64,000 nt of DNA from assembly GCA_017391465.1 (NCBI GenBank), contig JAFOYH010000060.1, forward strand, positions 1-64,000, read 5' to 3'. How positions within the stretch are numbered: position 1 is the stretch's first letter; every line of letters begins with the position of its first letter. The DNA comes from Lachnospiraceae bacterium. Its GTDB lineage: Bacteria > Bacillota_A > Clostridia > Lachnospirales > Lachnospiraceae. A program made the position numbers and the translations under genes. Under the pieces are notes generated by a model. The model had not been told where the DNA came from. It saw only the letters and a list, made by a program, of their open reading frames with translations, and did no database searches. Below are positions 1 through 7,651 of the stretch, one piece after another.

Positions 1-380
1 TATTTCCAAACGCTTTCTTTACATTTGTCAATAAATGGAACAAGACCATATTCTTCAATCTGTTCTTTTCCATCAAGACCAAGAAGTTTTTCAACTTCCA
101 ATTCTACTGGTAAACCGTGTGTATCCCAACCGGCTTTACGAGGGATCTGATATCCCTTCATCGTCTGGTATCTTGGAATCATATCTTTGATAACACGTGT
201 TAAAACGTGACCGATATGTGGTTTTCCATTGGCTGTTGGTGGGCCATCGTAGAATGTATATTCCGGCGCATTTTTGCGGGATTCAATACTTTTTTCAAAG
301 ATTTGGTTGTCTTTCCAGAACTTTTCAACTTTCTTTTCTCTCTCCACAAAGTTCATGTTCGTAGAAACTTTTTCGTACAC
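1..380 (-). CDS. ileS: Isoleucyl-tRNA synthetase, N-terminal part (cut by window edge)
   Basis: Charges tRNA-Ile with isoleucine in the cytoplasm. About 126 N-terminal residues are in the window; the rest lies beyond base 1. The reading contains the class I synthetase signature PHIGHV in the context [16 protein letters not shown], followed by the [10 protein letters not shown] stretch typical of IleS rather than ValS or LeuS. I chose the GTG at 380 because GGAGG stands seven bases upstream; an in-frame ATG at 356 (MNFVEREKK) is a less well placed alternative. The gene sits behind a T-box leader (505-760) with an Ile specifier, which supports the identity and points to control by uncharged tRNA-Ile. 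Confidence 0.93.
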   Translation of the reverse strand, partial: MYEKVSTNMNFVEREKKVEKFWKDNQIFEKSIESRKNAPEYTFYDGPPTANGKPHIGHVLTRVIKDMIPRYQTMKGYQIPRKAGWDTHGLPVELEVEKLLGLDGKEQIEEYGLVPFIDKCKESVWK

Positions 381-504
381 AGCTATTCCTCCATTTCTTT
401 CTAATAGTTGCAAGTGGAATCTCCGTTCAGCTAAATTCGCCGAAGGCTCATTAAGATTCACGGAGTGCATTCGCACTAACCTCACCTTAGGCTCGCTAAG
501 TGCT

Positions 505-760
505 CAAAGCAAAAAGGCTTCCATCCGCAAAGGATGAAAGCCTATAATTATAATAAACAATCATTATACCACCTGTGCAACATACCAACATATGCTCTCC
601 CGATAACGGCGGGATGCCGGTTCCCTTAATGGCCATAAGGCTTTCAGTTCACAACTCCGGAGGGATATTCGTCTTCATTCTAATCATATCCGGCTTCCAC
701 CACCCCGGACTCTCTGGGAACTTTTGAATAAAGCTACTGTCTCCATCGCAGTATTTAGCA
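505..760 (-). promoter_or_regulatory. T-box leader (Ile specifier) upstream of ileS
   Basis: The untranslated leader of ileS has the order of parts of a T-box riboswitch read on the minus strand: a stem I start with GACAGTAGC, an AGAGAG element followed by GGTGGAAGCCGG, a specifier loop GAATATCCC that holds the Ile codon ATC (664-666), the GGAGTTGTGAACTGAAAG segment, the T-box-like GGTGGTAT (566-573), and a terminator hairpin (511-543). Known T-boxes read the charging state of the matching tRNA and allow read-through when it is uncharged. The T-box sequence itself is somewhat degenerate compared with the usual TGG-containing consensus, so a covariance-model search would be decisive. Confidence 0.82.
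511..543 (-). terminator. Terminator hairpin of the ileS T-box
   Basis: AGGCTTTCATCC and GGATGGAAGCC form a 10-12 bp stem with a five-base loop and a run of five T on the minus strand. It stands between the T-box sequence and the ileS start, as expected for a T-box terminator. Confidence 0.85.
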
Positions 761-766
761 AATTCC

Positions 767-795
767 ATCTTATTACAGTTTTTATCTCATGTCAA
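767..795 (-). promoter_or_regulatory. Sigma-A-type promoter of ileS leader
   Basis: On the minus strand TTGACA (790-795) is followed after exactly 17 bases by TAAGAT (767-772). Transcription would start near 760, at the beginning of the T-box leader. Confidence 0.75.
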
Positions 796-1001
796 GAGGA
801 GAAAAGTTATCCTTATCTGAAACACGGCACAAAACCGGATGTTAATCCATCGTTTAAAGATATAATACTTTTCTGAACAATAACAACACTATTGAATATC
901 ACAATCAAACATTTTCAACTCCTTATTTACTCACTATTCAATTACATCAAATTGCAAGCTTTATGACTTTTAATTTTAACTGTTAATTTATATCATAAGA
1001 C

Positions 1002-1355
1002 TTAAAGCATTTCATAAACAGATTTACTATCTTTTGTTTCATTAATTGCAGAAACAATTTTAGGTGCAATACTATAATATTGCTCAACAAACTGTTTACC
1101 TTCTTCTGATAATTTGAGCCATCCATCACGATAGTTTCTTAATGTTTGAAGTTCATAGCAATCATCGGATAATCCTTTGGCATACATACATGCAGATGTT
1201 AAATAGCATCCTCCAGATATATCTCCCTTGTAAATTGGACAGTCCGAATAATCATAATTTCTACAATACTTCCAGTAAACATCTTCATTTACATAATCAC
1301 CTTTTTTATTGCAGTAATAGTCACCTTGTCTAAAAGTATAATATGAACAACTCAC
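1002..1355 (-). CDS. Cys-rich protein with CFI-box-like C-terminal domain
   Basis: Unknown function. The 117-residue reading is rich in Cys, Tyr and Asp. Its second half holds the pattern GGCYLTSACMYAKGLSDDC followed by ELQTLRNYRD, which resembles the CFI-box C-terminal domain in which a Cys near the start of the domain, a second Cys and a DDC-x-EL-x-TLR-x-FRD block are conserved. The first half has further Cys (CNKKG, KYCRNYDYSDC) that could bind metal together. I chose GTG at 1355 because GGAGGG lies seven bases before it; the ATG at 1370 would overlap that ribosome site. It is a lone gene between the ileS promoter and a small HTH gene on the other strand. Confidence 0.65.
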   Translation of the reverse strand: MSCSYYTFRQGDYYCNKKGDYVNEDVYWKYCRNYDYSDCPIYKGDISGGCYLTSACMYAKGLSDDCYELQTLRNYRDGWLKLSEEGKQFVEQYYSIAPKIVSAINETKDSKSVYEML

Positions 1356-1477
1356 AATCAATCCCTCCATCCAGAATAATCTAATCCAATTATTCTAATT
1401 ACTATTTATATAGCAACTCTTTATATGTAAATCGTCAATAAGTTACTTTTTAAATAGTATATATTTGAGGTGATACT

Positions 1478-1720
1478 ATGGAAAATGAACTTTATACAAT
1501 AAAAAATTATGGTTCAATTGAAATACATTTAAAAGAACTAATGGATAGTCAAAATATTACTCGCAACGCACTTGCCAGAGCAATCAATGCTCGATTTGAA
1601 GTTATTGACAGATGGTATAATGGCCATGTTGAAAAGATTGATTCCGATATTTTGGCTCGCATTTGTTTTGTATTAGATTGTTCTCCAGGAGACATTATCA
1701 AATATATTTCAAAAAAATAA
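1478..1720 (+). CDS. Small Cro/CI-type HTH protein
   Basis: An 80-residue protein that is almost only a helix-turn-helix domain. Residues 20-75 fit the XRE pattern: LKELMDSQNITRNALARAI (helices 1 and 2), then the recognition helix region INARFEVIDRWYNG, and an LDCSPGDIIKYI end, which is typical of HTH_26-type regulators. No sensor or dimer domain follows. The gene starts 10 bases behind GAGGTG, is monocistronic, and ends in a strong hairpin. What it regulates cannot be told; the neighbouring accessory genes on the other strand are candidates. Confidence 0.8.
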   Translation: MENELYTIKNYGSIEIHLKELMDSQNITRNALARAINARFEVIDRWYNGHVEKIDSDILARICFVLDCSPGDIIKYISKK

Positions 1721-1758
1721 GAATAACCTGTCACTCATGGGCAGGTTATTCTTATTTT
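1719..1758. terminator. Terminator of the small HTH gene
   Basis: AAGAATAACCTG pairs perfectly with CAGGTTATTCTT around an 11-base loop, followed by ATTTTAT. The stem begins at the stop codon region of the HTH gene. Confidence 0.85.
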
Positions 1759-1787
1759 ATATTGTTAAATTTCCCTTAAGGCTATAT

Positions 1788-1820
1788 CAAAAAAGAAGCC
1801 AACTTTATGGCTTCTTTTTC
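1788..1820 (-). terminator. Terminator of the minus-strand small-gene cluster
   Basis: AAAAAGAAGCC and GGCTTCTTTTT pair around an eight-base loop. On the minus strand it follows the 64-residue gene and ends in T-runs; on the plus strand it could also work. Confidence 0.8.
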
Positions 1821-1842
1821 AGACTTTACACCTTATTCTATT

Positions 1843-2037
1843 TTAATCATTCAATGGAGGTAATTCTACCCCCTGTAATTTAAGCTTTATATAATTCGCT
1901 TCTTCTTCGATCGCTTCCATCGTTTGTATCGAATTTTCAAGTTTTGCTATTTTATATAGTTTCTTTAACATTTTATATTCATCAATCAATTGTCCTGTAT
2001 ACTGTATACTGTTTATCTGTTGGCATATAGTATTCAT
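1843..2037 (-). CDS. Small hypothetical protein, helical
   Basis: A 64-residue reading that I do not recognise. It is acidic and Lys/Glu-rich with a heptad-like stretch (IDEYKMLKKLYKIAKLENSIQTMEAIEEEANYI, approximately residues 17-50) that suggests an amphipathic or coiled-coil helix. A ribosome-binding sequence AGGAGG stands about 18 bases upstream and AAAGGATGG closer, so the exact start is uncertain. It lies downstream of the 59-residue and acetyltransferase-like genes on the same strand, with a 66-base gap, and ends before a terminator, so it may be the last gene of that unit. Confidence 0.45.
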   Translation of the reverse strand: MNTICQQINSIQYTGQLIDEYKMLKKLYKIAKLENSIQTMEAIEEEANYIKLKLQGVELPPLND

Positions 2038-2103
2038 CCATCCTTTCAGCCTCCTTCTTATTGTTCACTCTATCCTTAAGATTATCTCAATCTATTGAGA
2101 AAC

Positions 2104-2283
2104 CTAATTTTTTATAAACATACTCTTTTCTTCTTCTAAAAGATCCTTAACTTTTCTTCCTGTTTTCTTGGCATATTCCATCAATCCTCTTAAGTCTAAA
2201 TACATCTCTGGAATCTGACTTGGCATAATTGGCCCCGGAGTATTTTTTATACTGTCCTTATATTTCTTCATCTGTCCATACAT
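2104..2283 (-). CDS. Small hypothetical protein downstream of the acetyltransferase-like gene
   Basis: A 59-residue, Lys-rich reading with no recognised domain. The start ATG at 2283 (MYGQMKK) lies eight bases behind GGAGGT and overlaps the end of the acetyltransferase-like gene by 26 bases, which points to translational coupling. Its middle has a short Pro-rich piece (PGPIMPSQIPEMYLDL), and the C-terminal half (GLMEYAKKTGRKVKDLLEEEK) is predicted helical. It is likely a co-expressed partner of the upstream gene; I cannot assign a role. Confidence 0.5.
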   Translation of the reverse strand: MYGQMKKYKDSIKNTPGPIMPSQIPEMYLDLRGLMEYAKKTGRKVKDLLEEEKSMFIKN

Positions 2284-2803
2284 AATCATACACCTCCATA
2301 ATATGTTTTGCATTTTCTTCATCAATCACAAAATGATACGGATGTAATATTGCAATTATTTCTGCGTTTAACTGTTTGACATAATGATTCAGTAATTCTT
2401 GATTCGCAGCAAATCCACAGACATATCCACCATAACCATAATCCATAGATTTCCTAGCAGCAATCGCAAACAAATGACCACCAACTCCGTAATATTTTAT
2501 TTCATCTGTTAGTAATTTATTATTTTGTGGCGCCACACACATCCATGTTATGTACATTGCACCAATGTTCTTCCAAGGAAAAATCGCAACAAGACCTTGA
2601 ATGTCTACACTTCCCGCCACAACAAGCGCATAGATTTCATTTTCATCAGCTAAATTCTCCCAATTTGTATACCAACCATTTTTCTTATTATATTTTCTAA
2701 GAAATGATTTTCTTCTGATACGTACAACTTCAGTCTCAATCAATTCACCTGTTTTGGCGTCTTTTAAACATGGTGTGAATTCATCAATAAGTACATTGAT
2801 ATT
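2258..2803 (-). pseudogene. GNAT-like acetyltransferase gene with damaged start
   Basis: The conceptual protein has the pattern of a GNAT-like enzyme: a beta-strand segment EIYALVVAG...IQGLVAIFP, then YITWMCVAPQNN and the acyl-CoA-loop-like stretch YGVGGHLFAIAARKSMDYGYGGYVCGFAANQELLNHYVKQL, ending with DYVWTDEEI. The open reading runs upstream to 2803 (N-I-N-V-L-I-D-E-F-T-P-C-L-K-D) but meets a TGA at 2804-2806 with no ATG, GTG or TTG before the TTG at 2743. An ATG at 2814 is in another frame. Either translation starts at TTG 2743 (161 residues, with AGGTGAA only two bases away) or the gene has lost its start by a small indel. Function, if any, would be N-acetylation of an unknown amine. Confidence 0.55.
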
Positions 2804-2896
2804 TCAATTATCATCCCATGACAGGATTTAAGGTTTTTCTACAATATTTTCTATGATATATTCGAATTCTGTCGCAAATCTTCACATAATTCATCA

Positions 2897-2934
2897 TAAA
2901 AATCCCTCCCGATTAAAACAAACCGGAAGGGGCA
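2897..2934 (-). terminator. Terminator of the sigma/anti-sigma operon
   Basis: On the minus strand CCCTTCCG pairs with CGGGAGGG (one G-T pair) around a 12-base loop and is followed by ATTTTT. It lies 14 bases after the anti-sigma stop codon. Confidence 0.7.
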
Positions 2935-2947
2935 AATTAAATCCAAA

Positions 2948-3556
2948 CTAATCTGTATTAAAATCAGAAGGGCTCGCATATTTGTTCCGACTATACGAAT
3001 AACCACCCTGATACTTGATAGTCATATAGAACTTTTCATCTCCACGCTGTAACAGGATATTGCAGATATCATTTTTGAACCGATCTGTGATTTCCATCTT
3101 CTGATCATAATAATATACCCACACAGAACCGTCTTCCTCGTAAGTAACTTCCGGTGCATGAATAATCTGCAAGAGCTCTTCCTCCGTCAATGGTATTTCA
3201 TTCCCATCCACATCAAAGGCAATGCCTCCACCGGCTCTATGTACCGTTTCTCCATTTGCATCTTTGTAATCCAATGAATAACTTTTTTCACTAATATTAA
3301 GAATAGCATCTGTCTGGTCGCCTTCGATCCAGATCTGGATTTTTCGCTGTATACCGCCAAGGTTCATGGCATAGGCTGCACCTCCGGTTCCAATCACAAT
3401 CAAACACGCAAGCACTGCAGCTGCAGCCTTATAGATGACTCCTTTTTTTCTAATAAATTTCGTATTACTTGTTGTCATATTCAACACCTCCGTCAAAATA
3501 TCTGGCGAGGCATGCATCTTTTCAAATGTTTTATGAATTTTTTCTTTATCTGTCAT
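2948..3556 (-). CDS. Anti-sigma-factor-like membrane protein
   Basis: A 202-residue protein encoded three bases after the ECF sigma gene, in the usual place of an anti-sigma factor. Residues 1-38 are cytoplasmic and would hold the sigma factor; residues 43-64 (YKAAAAVLACLIVIGTGGAAYA) form one membrane helix; the rest is an extracytoplasmic domain of about 135 residues with many beta-strand-like segments (KIQIWIEGDQTDAILNI, SVWVYYYDQKMEI, KFYMTIKYQGG). There is no classical ZAS (HxxxCxxC) motif, so the binding mode would be of the Firmicutes DUF4179/RsiV-like style. A GGAGG sits at the correct distance from the ATG. The outer domain presumably senses an envelope signal; which one is unknown. 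Confidence 0.75.
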   Translation of the reverse strand: MTDKEKIHKTFEKMHASPDILTEVLNMTTSNTKFIRKKGVIYKAAAAVLACLIVIGTGGAAYAMNLGGIQRKIQIWIEGDQTDAILNISEKSYSLDYKDANGETVHRAGGGIAFDVDGNEIPLTEEELLQIIHAPEVTYEEDGSVWVYYYDQKMEITDRFKNDICNILLQRGDEKFYMTIKYQGGYSYSRNKYASPSDFNTD

Positions 3557-3559
3557 GAC

Positions 3560-4027
3560 TTAATCCTCCTTCAGATAATTTTTTAACTTTGCCTTTGCTC
3601 GAAAAAGTCTGGTACTTACCGTTTTCTCCGGAACACCGATCATCGCAGAAATTTCTTTTGTTGAATAACCATCATAGTAAAACAGCATCAGCAGCACACT
3701 ATATTTCTTGTCCAATTTCATAACGGCCTGAAACAAGTCATAATGCTGTTCTTCCTCAAAACCTAATGTCTGTGCATAATCTGTTATATCTTCTGTTTTA
3801 CTCCAAGGCGACCGAAAAATCATTTTGCACTCATTCACAGTGACTTTTATTAACCAGTTTTTTATATGATCATCGGATTCAAACGATTTTGTTGTTTTGT
3901 AAAACTTTAATAAAACAATCTGTGTAACATCATTGGCATCATGTTGATTTTTCATCCAACTATAAGCAACGCGATATATGGTATCCATGTATTTTTCGGC
4001 AATTTTTTCAAATTCTTCTCTCGACAT
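3560..4027 (-). CDS. ECF-type RNA polymerase sigma factor
   Basis: Directs RNA polymerase to stress or envelope promoters. The protein has sigma region 2 (DTIYRVAYSWMKNQHDANDVTQIVLLKFYKT, about residues 15-45), a linker with NWLIKVTVNECKM, and region 4 with the HTH (YYDGYSTKEISAMIGVPEKTVSTRLFRAKAKLKNYL, about residues 115-150), the ECF order without region 3. I start at ATG 4027 because AAGGAGTG lies in front of it; a GTG at 4039 would overlap that site. It is followed by its presumed anti-sigma factor and is divergent from the exporter operon at 4190, a layout that often means the sigma factor controls itself and the neighbouring transporter. Confidence 0.92.
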   Translation of the reverse strand: MSREEFEKIAEKYMDTIYRVAYSWMKNQHDANDVTQIVLLKFYKTTKSFESDDHIKNWLIKVTVNECKMIFRSPWSKTEDITDYAQTLGFEEEQHYDLFQAVMKLDKKYSVLLMLFYYDGYSTKEISAMIGVPEKTVSTRLFRAKAKLKNYLKED

Positions 4028-4189
4028 ATATATCTTCACTCCTTAAGGCCTTACATAAGTATTATGCATGAGACATCGAATTTCTTTCATTATTTTTAAG
4101 AAATTTTTAATATAATTTCCCCTGGTTTTAGTGTATTATTAAAGATAATCCTATGATTTTCAGAAAATTTTCCAGAAAGGATGGATTTG

Positions 4190-5392
4190 ATGATAGAATT
4201 GACCAAAAAGAAAAAGATAATTATTGGCTGTGTATCTGCTGCTGTTGTCCTGTCTGGTGTCAGTATCTTTGCTGTGACCCGAGGTTCTTCCAAAAATTCG
4301 GACGATGCAGAAGCTTACGTAACCCAGGTTTCCACGCTGACAACAACAAATATTGGTCTTGTTGACCGTTTTGCAGGTGTGGTTGAACCTCAGGAAACAT
4401 TAAAGGTTCAAAAAGCAACAGATAAAAATGTAAAAGAAATATTTGTTAAAGAAGGTGATACGGTCACTAAAGGTGATCCGCTTTTTTCTTACGATGTAGA
4501 TGAAATCCAGTTAAAACTCAGCGAAGCAGAGCTGGAGCTCGAACGCATTACAAACGAAATCAGCGGCCTTTATGATCAGATCGAACTTCTTCAGGACGAA
4601 AAAGCAACTGCACCGGAGACCGAAGTCTTTTCCTATACAACGCAGATATTAACCGCACAAAATGATGTTAAACGTGCCGAATACAACCAAAAGGCAAAAT
4701 CCGTTGAAATTGAACAGATTAAAAATTCTATGACCAACGCCACTGTTGTCAGTGAAATTGACGGTATTGTCAAATCCATTAATGATGGTTCTTCCCAAAT
4801 GATGTATTACGATTCCGGTTCAGATGATGCTTTCATTACGATTTTGTCCAACAGCGAATACCGTATTAAAGGAAAAATTAATGAACAAAATATGGCATCT
4901 ATTATGGCTGGGCAACCGATGATGATTCACTCTCGTGTGGACGAAGATCTTGCATGGCCAGGAACCGTGACAGAAATCGATACACAAAATCCTGCAGAGA
5001 ACAACAACGATTATTATTATGTCGGTGATGAAAACACCGTGTCGACCTCTTATAATTTTTATGTAGAATTGGATGAACCTGCCATGTTAATGCTTGGTCA
5101 GCATGTATTTATGGAACCGGATATGGGACAAAACGAAATCAAAACCGGCATCTGGCTTCCGGATTATTATATTTGCTTCGAAGAAGAACAGGCCTTTATC
5201 TGGGCATCCAATAAAAAAGACAAGCTTGAAAAACGGGAAATTGAATTGGGTAAATTCGACGAGAATCTCTTCGAATACGAAATTATATCCGGATTGACCA
5301 CTGAAGATTTTATTGCTTTCCCAGACGAAACTCTGGAAGAAGGTATGCATTGTAACAAAGATTCTGGAATGACAGAGGATGTGAAAGAATGA
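4190..5392 (+). CDS. Membrane-fusion (adaptor) protein of an ABC exporter, first copy
   Basis: HlyD/MacA-type adaptor that would link the ABC exporter to its substrate outside the membrane. One N-terminal membrane helix (KIIIGCVSAAVVLSGVSIFAV) is followed by a lipoyl/biotinyl half (FAGVVEPQETLKVQKATDKNVKEIFVKEGDTVTKGDPLFSYD), a coiled-coil hairpin (LKLSEAELELERITNEISGLYDQIELLQDE) and the second lipoyl half (ATVVSEIDGIVKSI), then a beta-barrel region. The ATG at 4190 has AGAAAGGA nine bases upstream; the ATG at 4181 directly touches that site. The TGA overlaps the ATG of the ATPase gene by four bases. In the operon it is one of two adaptors. Confidence 0.88.
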   Translation: MIELTKKKKIIIGCVSAAVVLSGVSIFAVTRGSSKNSDDAEAYVTQVSTLTTTNIGLVDRFAGVVEPQETLKVQKATDKNVKEIFVKEGDTVTKGDPLFSYDVDEIQLKLSEAELELERITNEISGLYDQIELLQDEKATAPETEVFSYTTQILTAQNDVKRAEYNQKAKSVEIEQIKNSMTNATVVSEIDGIVKSINDGSSQMMYYDSGSDDAFITILSNSEYRIKGKINEQNMASIMAGQPMMIHSRVDEDLAWPGTVTEIDTQNPAENNNDYYYVGDENTVSTSYNFYVELDEPAMLMLGQHVFMEPDMGQNEIKTGIWLPDYYICFEEEQAFIWASNKKDKLEKREIELGKFDENLFEYEIISGLTTEDFIAFPDETLEEGMHCNKDSGMTEDVKE

Positions 5393-6084
5393 TTTTAGAA
5401 CTGAAAAACATTTATAAGGATTATATGCAGGGCAAAATGGAAGTTCACATTTTGAAAGACATTTCCCTTTCTGTCGAAAAAGGCGAATATCTGGCCATCA
5501 TGGGCCCCTCTGGTTCAGGTAAAACAACTTTGATGAATCTTATCGGGTGTCTGGACAAACCGACTTCAGGATCATATTTTCTAAATGGCAAAGACATTCT
5601 CTCATGTACGGATAATGAATTGTCCGATATGCGCCTTTACAATATTGGCTTTGTTTTCCAGAGTTTTAATCTTCTCCCAAAACAAAGTGCTTTGGAAAAT
5701 GTTTATCTCCCTCTGGTTTATGCCGGTGTTCCAAAGAAAGAACGTATCGAACGTGCAAAAGAAGCCCTGGAACGTGTAGGTCTGAGTGACAGAATGGATT
5801 TTAAGCCAACACAGCTTTCCGGCGGACAGCAGCAACGTGTCGCCATTGCCAGAGCTATTGTCAATCAGCCCTCGATTTTACTCGCCGATGAGCCAACAGG
5901 TGCCTTGGACAGTACTTCCGGTACTCAGGTCATGGAGCTTTTTCAAAAACTCAATGACGAGGGTATGACCATTATCATGATCACCCACGATGCAGATATT
6001 GCATCCCATGCCAAACGTCTCGCCATTATCCGTGACGGCATTCTATCCGAAAGGGGGGCTTTAACCCATGAAGAAAATGCATAA
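5389..6084 (+). CDS. MacB/LolD-type ABC transporter ATPase
   Basis: ATP-hydrolysing subunit of the exporter. All motifs are present: Walker A GPSGSGKTT (about residues 39-47), Q-loop VFQSFNLLP, signature LSGGQQQR, Walker B ILLADEPTGALD, and the switch His in MITHD. Length (231 residues) is normal for this family, which powers FtsX-like permeases (lipoprotein release, antimicrobial-peptide or macrolide export). The gene overlaps the first adaptor by four bases and the second adaptor by 17 bases, so the operon is tightly coupled. Confidence 0.95.
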   Translation: MILELKNIYKDYMQGKMEVHILKDISLSVEKGEYLAIMGPSGSGKTTLMNLIGCLDKPTSGSYFLNGKDILSCTDNELSDMRLYNIGFVFQSFNLLPKQSALENVYLPLVYAGVPKKERIERAKEALERVGLSDRMDFKPTQLSGGQQQRVAIARAIVNQPSILLADEPTGALDSTSGTQVMELFQKLNDEGMTIIMITHDADIASHAKRLAIIRDGILSERGALTHEENA

Positions 6085-7636
6085 AATCCTGATCAGTGCT
6101 GTCGTTGCCATCGCCATTCTTGGCGGAAGCATTGGCGGATTTCTTCTATATAAAAATGCAAATACAACTGTAGAGGTATTCCCAGTTTCCATGATCAGCA
6201 CTTCGGACTACACCTATAATGATTCTTCCTATGGAATTGTAACCACGGATATGTCTCAAGATGTTTACATCACTCAGGACATGGTCATTCAGGAAATTCT
6301 CGTTGCCGAAGGTGATATGGTATCCGTTGGAACACCACTTATCCAACTAGATAACACATTGGCTAATCTGGATCTTGAAATGCAGGCACTGGCCATTGAT
6401 AATATAGACATTCAGATTTCAGCCGTAAATCGTGATATTCATTTACTCGAAACCGCTTCACCTGTGAAGCGCACAGAAGATATAAATATTTTGGACGTTT
6501 CCATCCAGGCCAATACATTCAAAAAGCTTTCTTCTCCAGGTAAAGAGCCTGCAGATCCGGATGTCATTGTTTATCGTTTGGATGAAGATACGGTTTTATT
6601 CCTCAAAGACGGCACAACCAATATTTTCTCGGTGAAATGTGCACCAGAAACAATCATTACTCCGGAATTTTTACAACGTGTGATGGGTATCCATCCTGCC
6701 ACCGGACGAGATCTTGGAAATCCAATAATTGTCTTTCTGCAAATTCCTTCCATCAGCAAACGTATCTATCTGGATGGAAATACTTTCCAGATTCCAGAGG
6801 ATTTTTATGAAATGACACTGGAAGAATTTATGAAATTACCAAATATTCAAATTTCCGAAGGTTCTTCGGATAATCTCGATGAAGAAAATCCATACGATGG
6901 CATTATGCCAGATGAACGCGAAACCAGACTCAAAGAAAAGAAAAAAGAATTAACCAACCTCACTTTAGATCGTAAAGAAGCTGTTTTAAACTATGAAAAA
7001 ATGCGCCGCGAGGTTTCCGAAGGCACCATTATCAGCACCGTCAACGGTCAGGTAAAATCGGTTGGTAAGATTGAAGAAATGATTGACACAGGAACACCAT
7101 TTCTCACAGTCACAAGCTCTGAAGGCTTCTATCTGGAGGGAACCGTCAATGAGATGGATCTTGAACAGATCACCATTGGCCAGGTAGTATCTGTCATGAA
7201 TATGGAAAATGGCATGATGGCAGAAGCAGAAATTACATCTATTTCCAGTTTTCCAACTTCGGATAATAATGCTTCCTGGGGCGTGAATCCAAACACCTCC
7301 AATTATCCATTTACCGCTTACCTGTCCAATGCCGAAGGTTTTAAAAATTATCAATCGGTTAGCATCACCATTGAATCAGATGCCAAAACTTCATCCGATG
7401 CACTCTACATTCCACTTTCTTATATTCGCGAAGATGACGGTGAATCCTATGTCTATATTCGAGATGAAAATGATCGTTTGAAAAAACAAACCGTTGAAAC
7501 CGGTGCTATGCTTTACGGATATTATCAGGAAATCAAAAATGGCCTGACTATGGAAGATTACATTACCTTTCCATATGGAAAAGATATCAAAGATGGTGTA
7601 AAGACTGTAGAAACAGATTCACCAAGTGTTTGGTAA
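6068..7636 (+). CDS. Membrane-fusion (adaptor) protein of an ABC exporter, second copy with insertion
   Basis: A second HlyD/MacA-like adaptor in the same operon, 522 residues, longer than the first (about 400). It has an N-terminal membrane helix (ILISAVVAIAILGGSIGGFLLY), a first lipoyl half (VIQEILVAEGDMVSVGTPLIQLD), a helical hairpin, a second lipoyl half (EGTIISTVNGQVKSVGKIEEMIDTGTPFLTV) and a beta-barrel/C-terminal part. Between the two hairpin helices lies an inserted domain of roughly 130 residues (about 140-270) containing YRLDEDTVLFLKDGTTNIFSV and other beta-rich segments, which I do not recognise. Start ATG 6068 has a strong AAAGGGGGG site inside the ATPase gene. Confidence 0.85.
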   Translation: MKKMHKILISAVVAIAILGGSIGGFLLYKNANTTVEVFPVSMISTSDYTYNDSSYGIVTTDMSQDVYITQDMVIQEILVAEGDMVSVGTPLIQLDNTLANLDLEMQALAIDNIDIQISAVNRDIHLLETASPVKRTEDINILDVSIQANTFKKLSSPGKEPADPDVIVYRLDEDTVLFLKDGTTNIFSVKCAPETIITPEFLQRVMGIHPATGRDLGNPIIVFLQIPSISKRIYLDGNTFQIPEDFYEMTLEEFMKLPNIQISEGSSDNLDEENPYDGIMPDERETRLKEKKKELTNLTLDRKEAVLNYEKMRREVSEGTIISTVNGQVKSVGKIEEMIDTGTPFLTVTSSEGFYLEGTVNEMDLEQITIGQVVSVMNMENGMMAEAEITSISSFPTSDNNASWGVNPNTSNYPFTAYLSNAEGFKNYQSVSITIESDAKTSSDALYIPLSYIREDDGESYVYIRDENDRLKKQTVETGAMLYGYYQEIKNGLTMEDYITFPYGKDIKDGVKTVETDSPSVW

Positions 7637-7651
7637 AAAGGAGGGATATAG

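Noticed and set aside
1002..2803. Possible prophage or mobile element remnant from the small-gene cluster
   Set aside because: No integrase, transposase, terminal repeats or att-like duplication near the tRNAs was seen; the genes are small accessory genes only.
2811..2897. 28-codon ORF on the minus strand starting MMNYVKICDRIRIY behind GGGAGGG
   Set aside because: The GGGAGGG is the right arm of a terminator for the anti-sigma gene, and the reading has no protein-like features.
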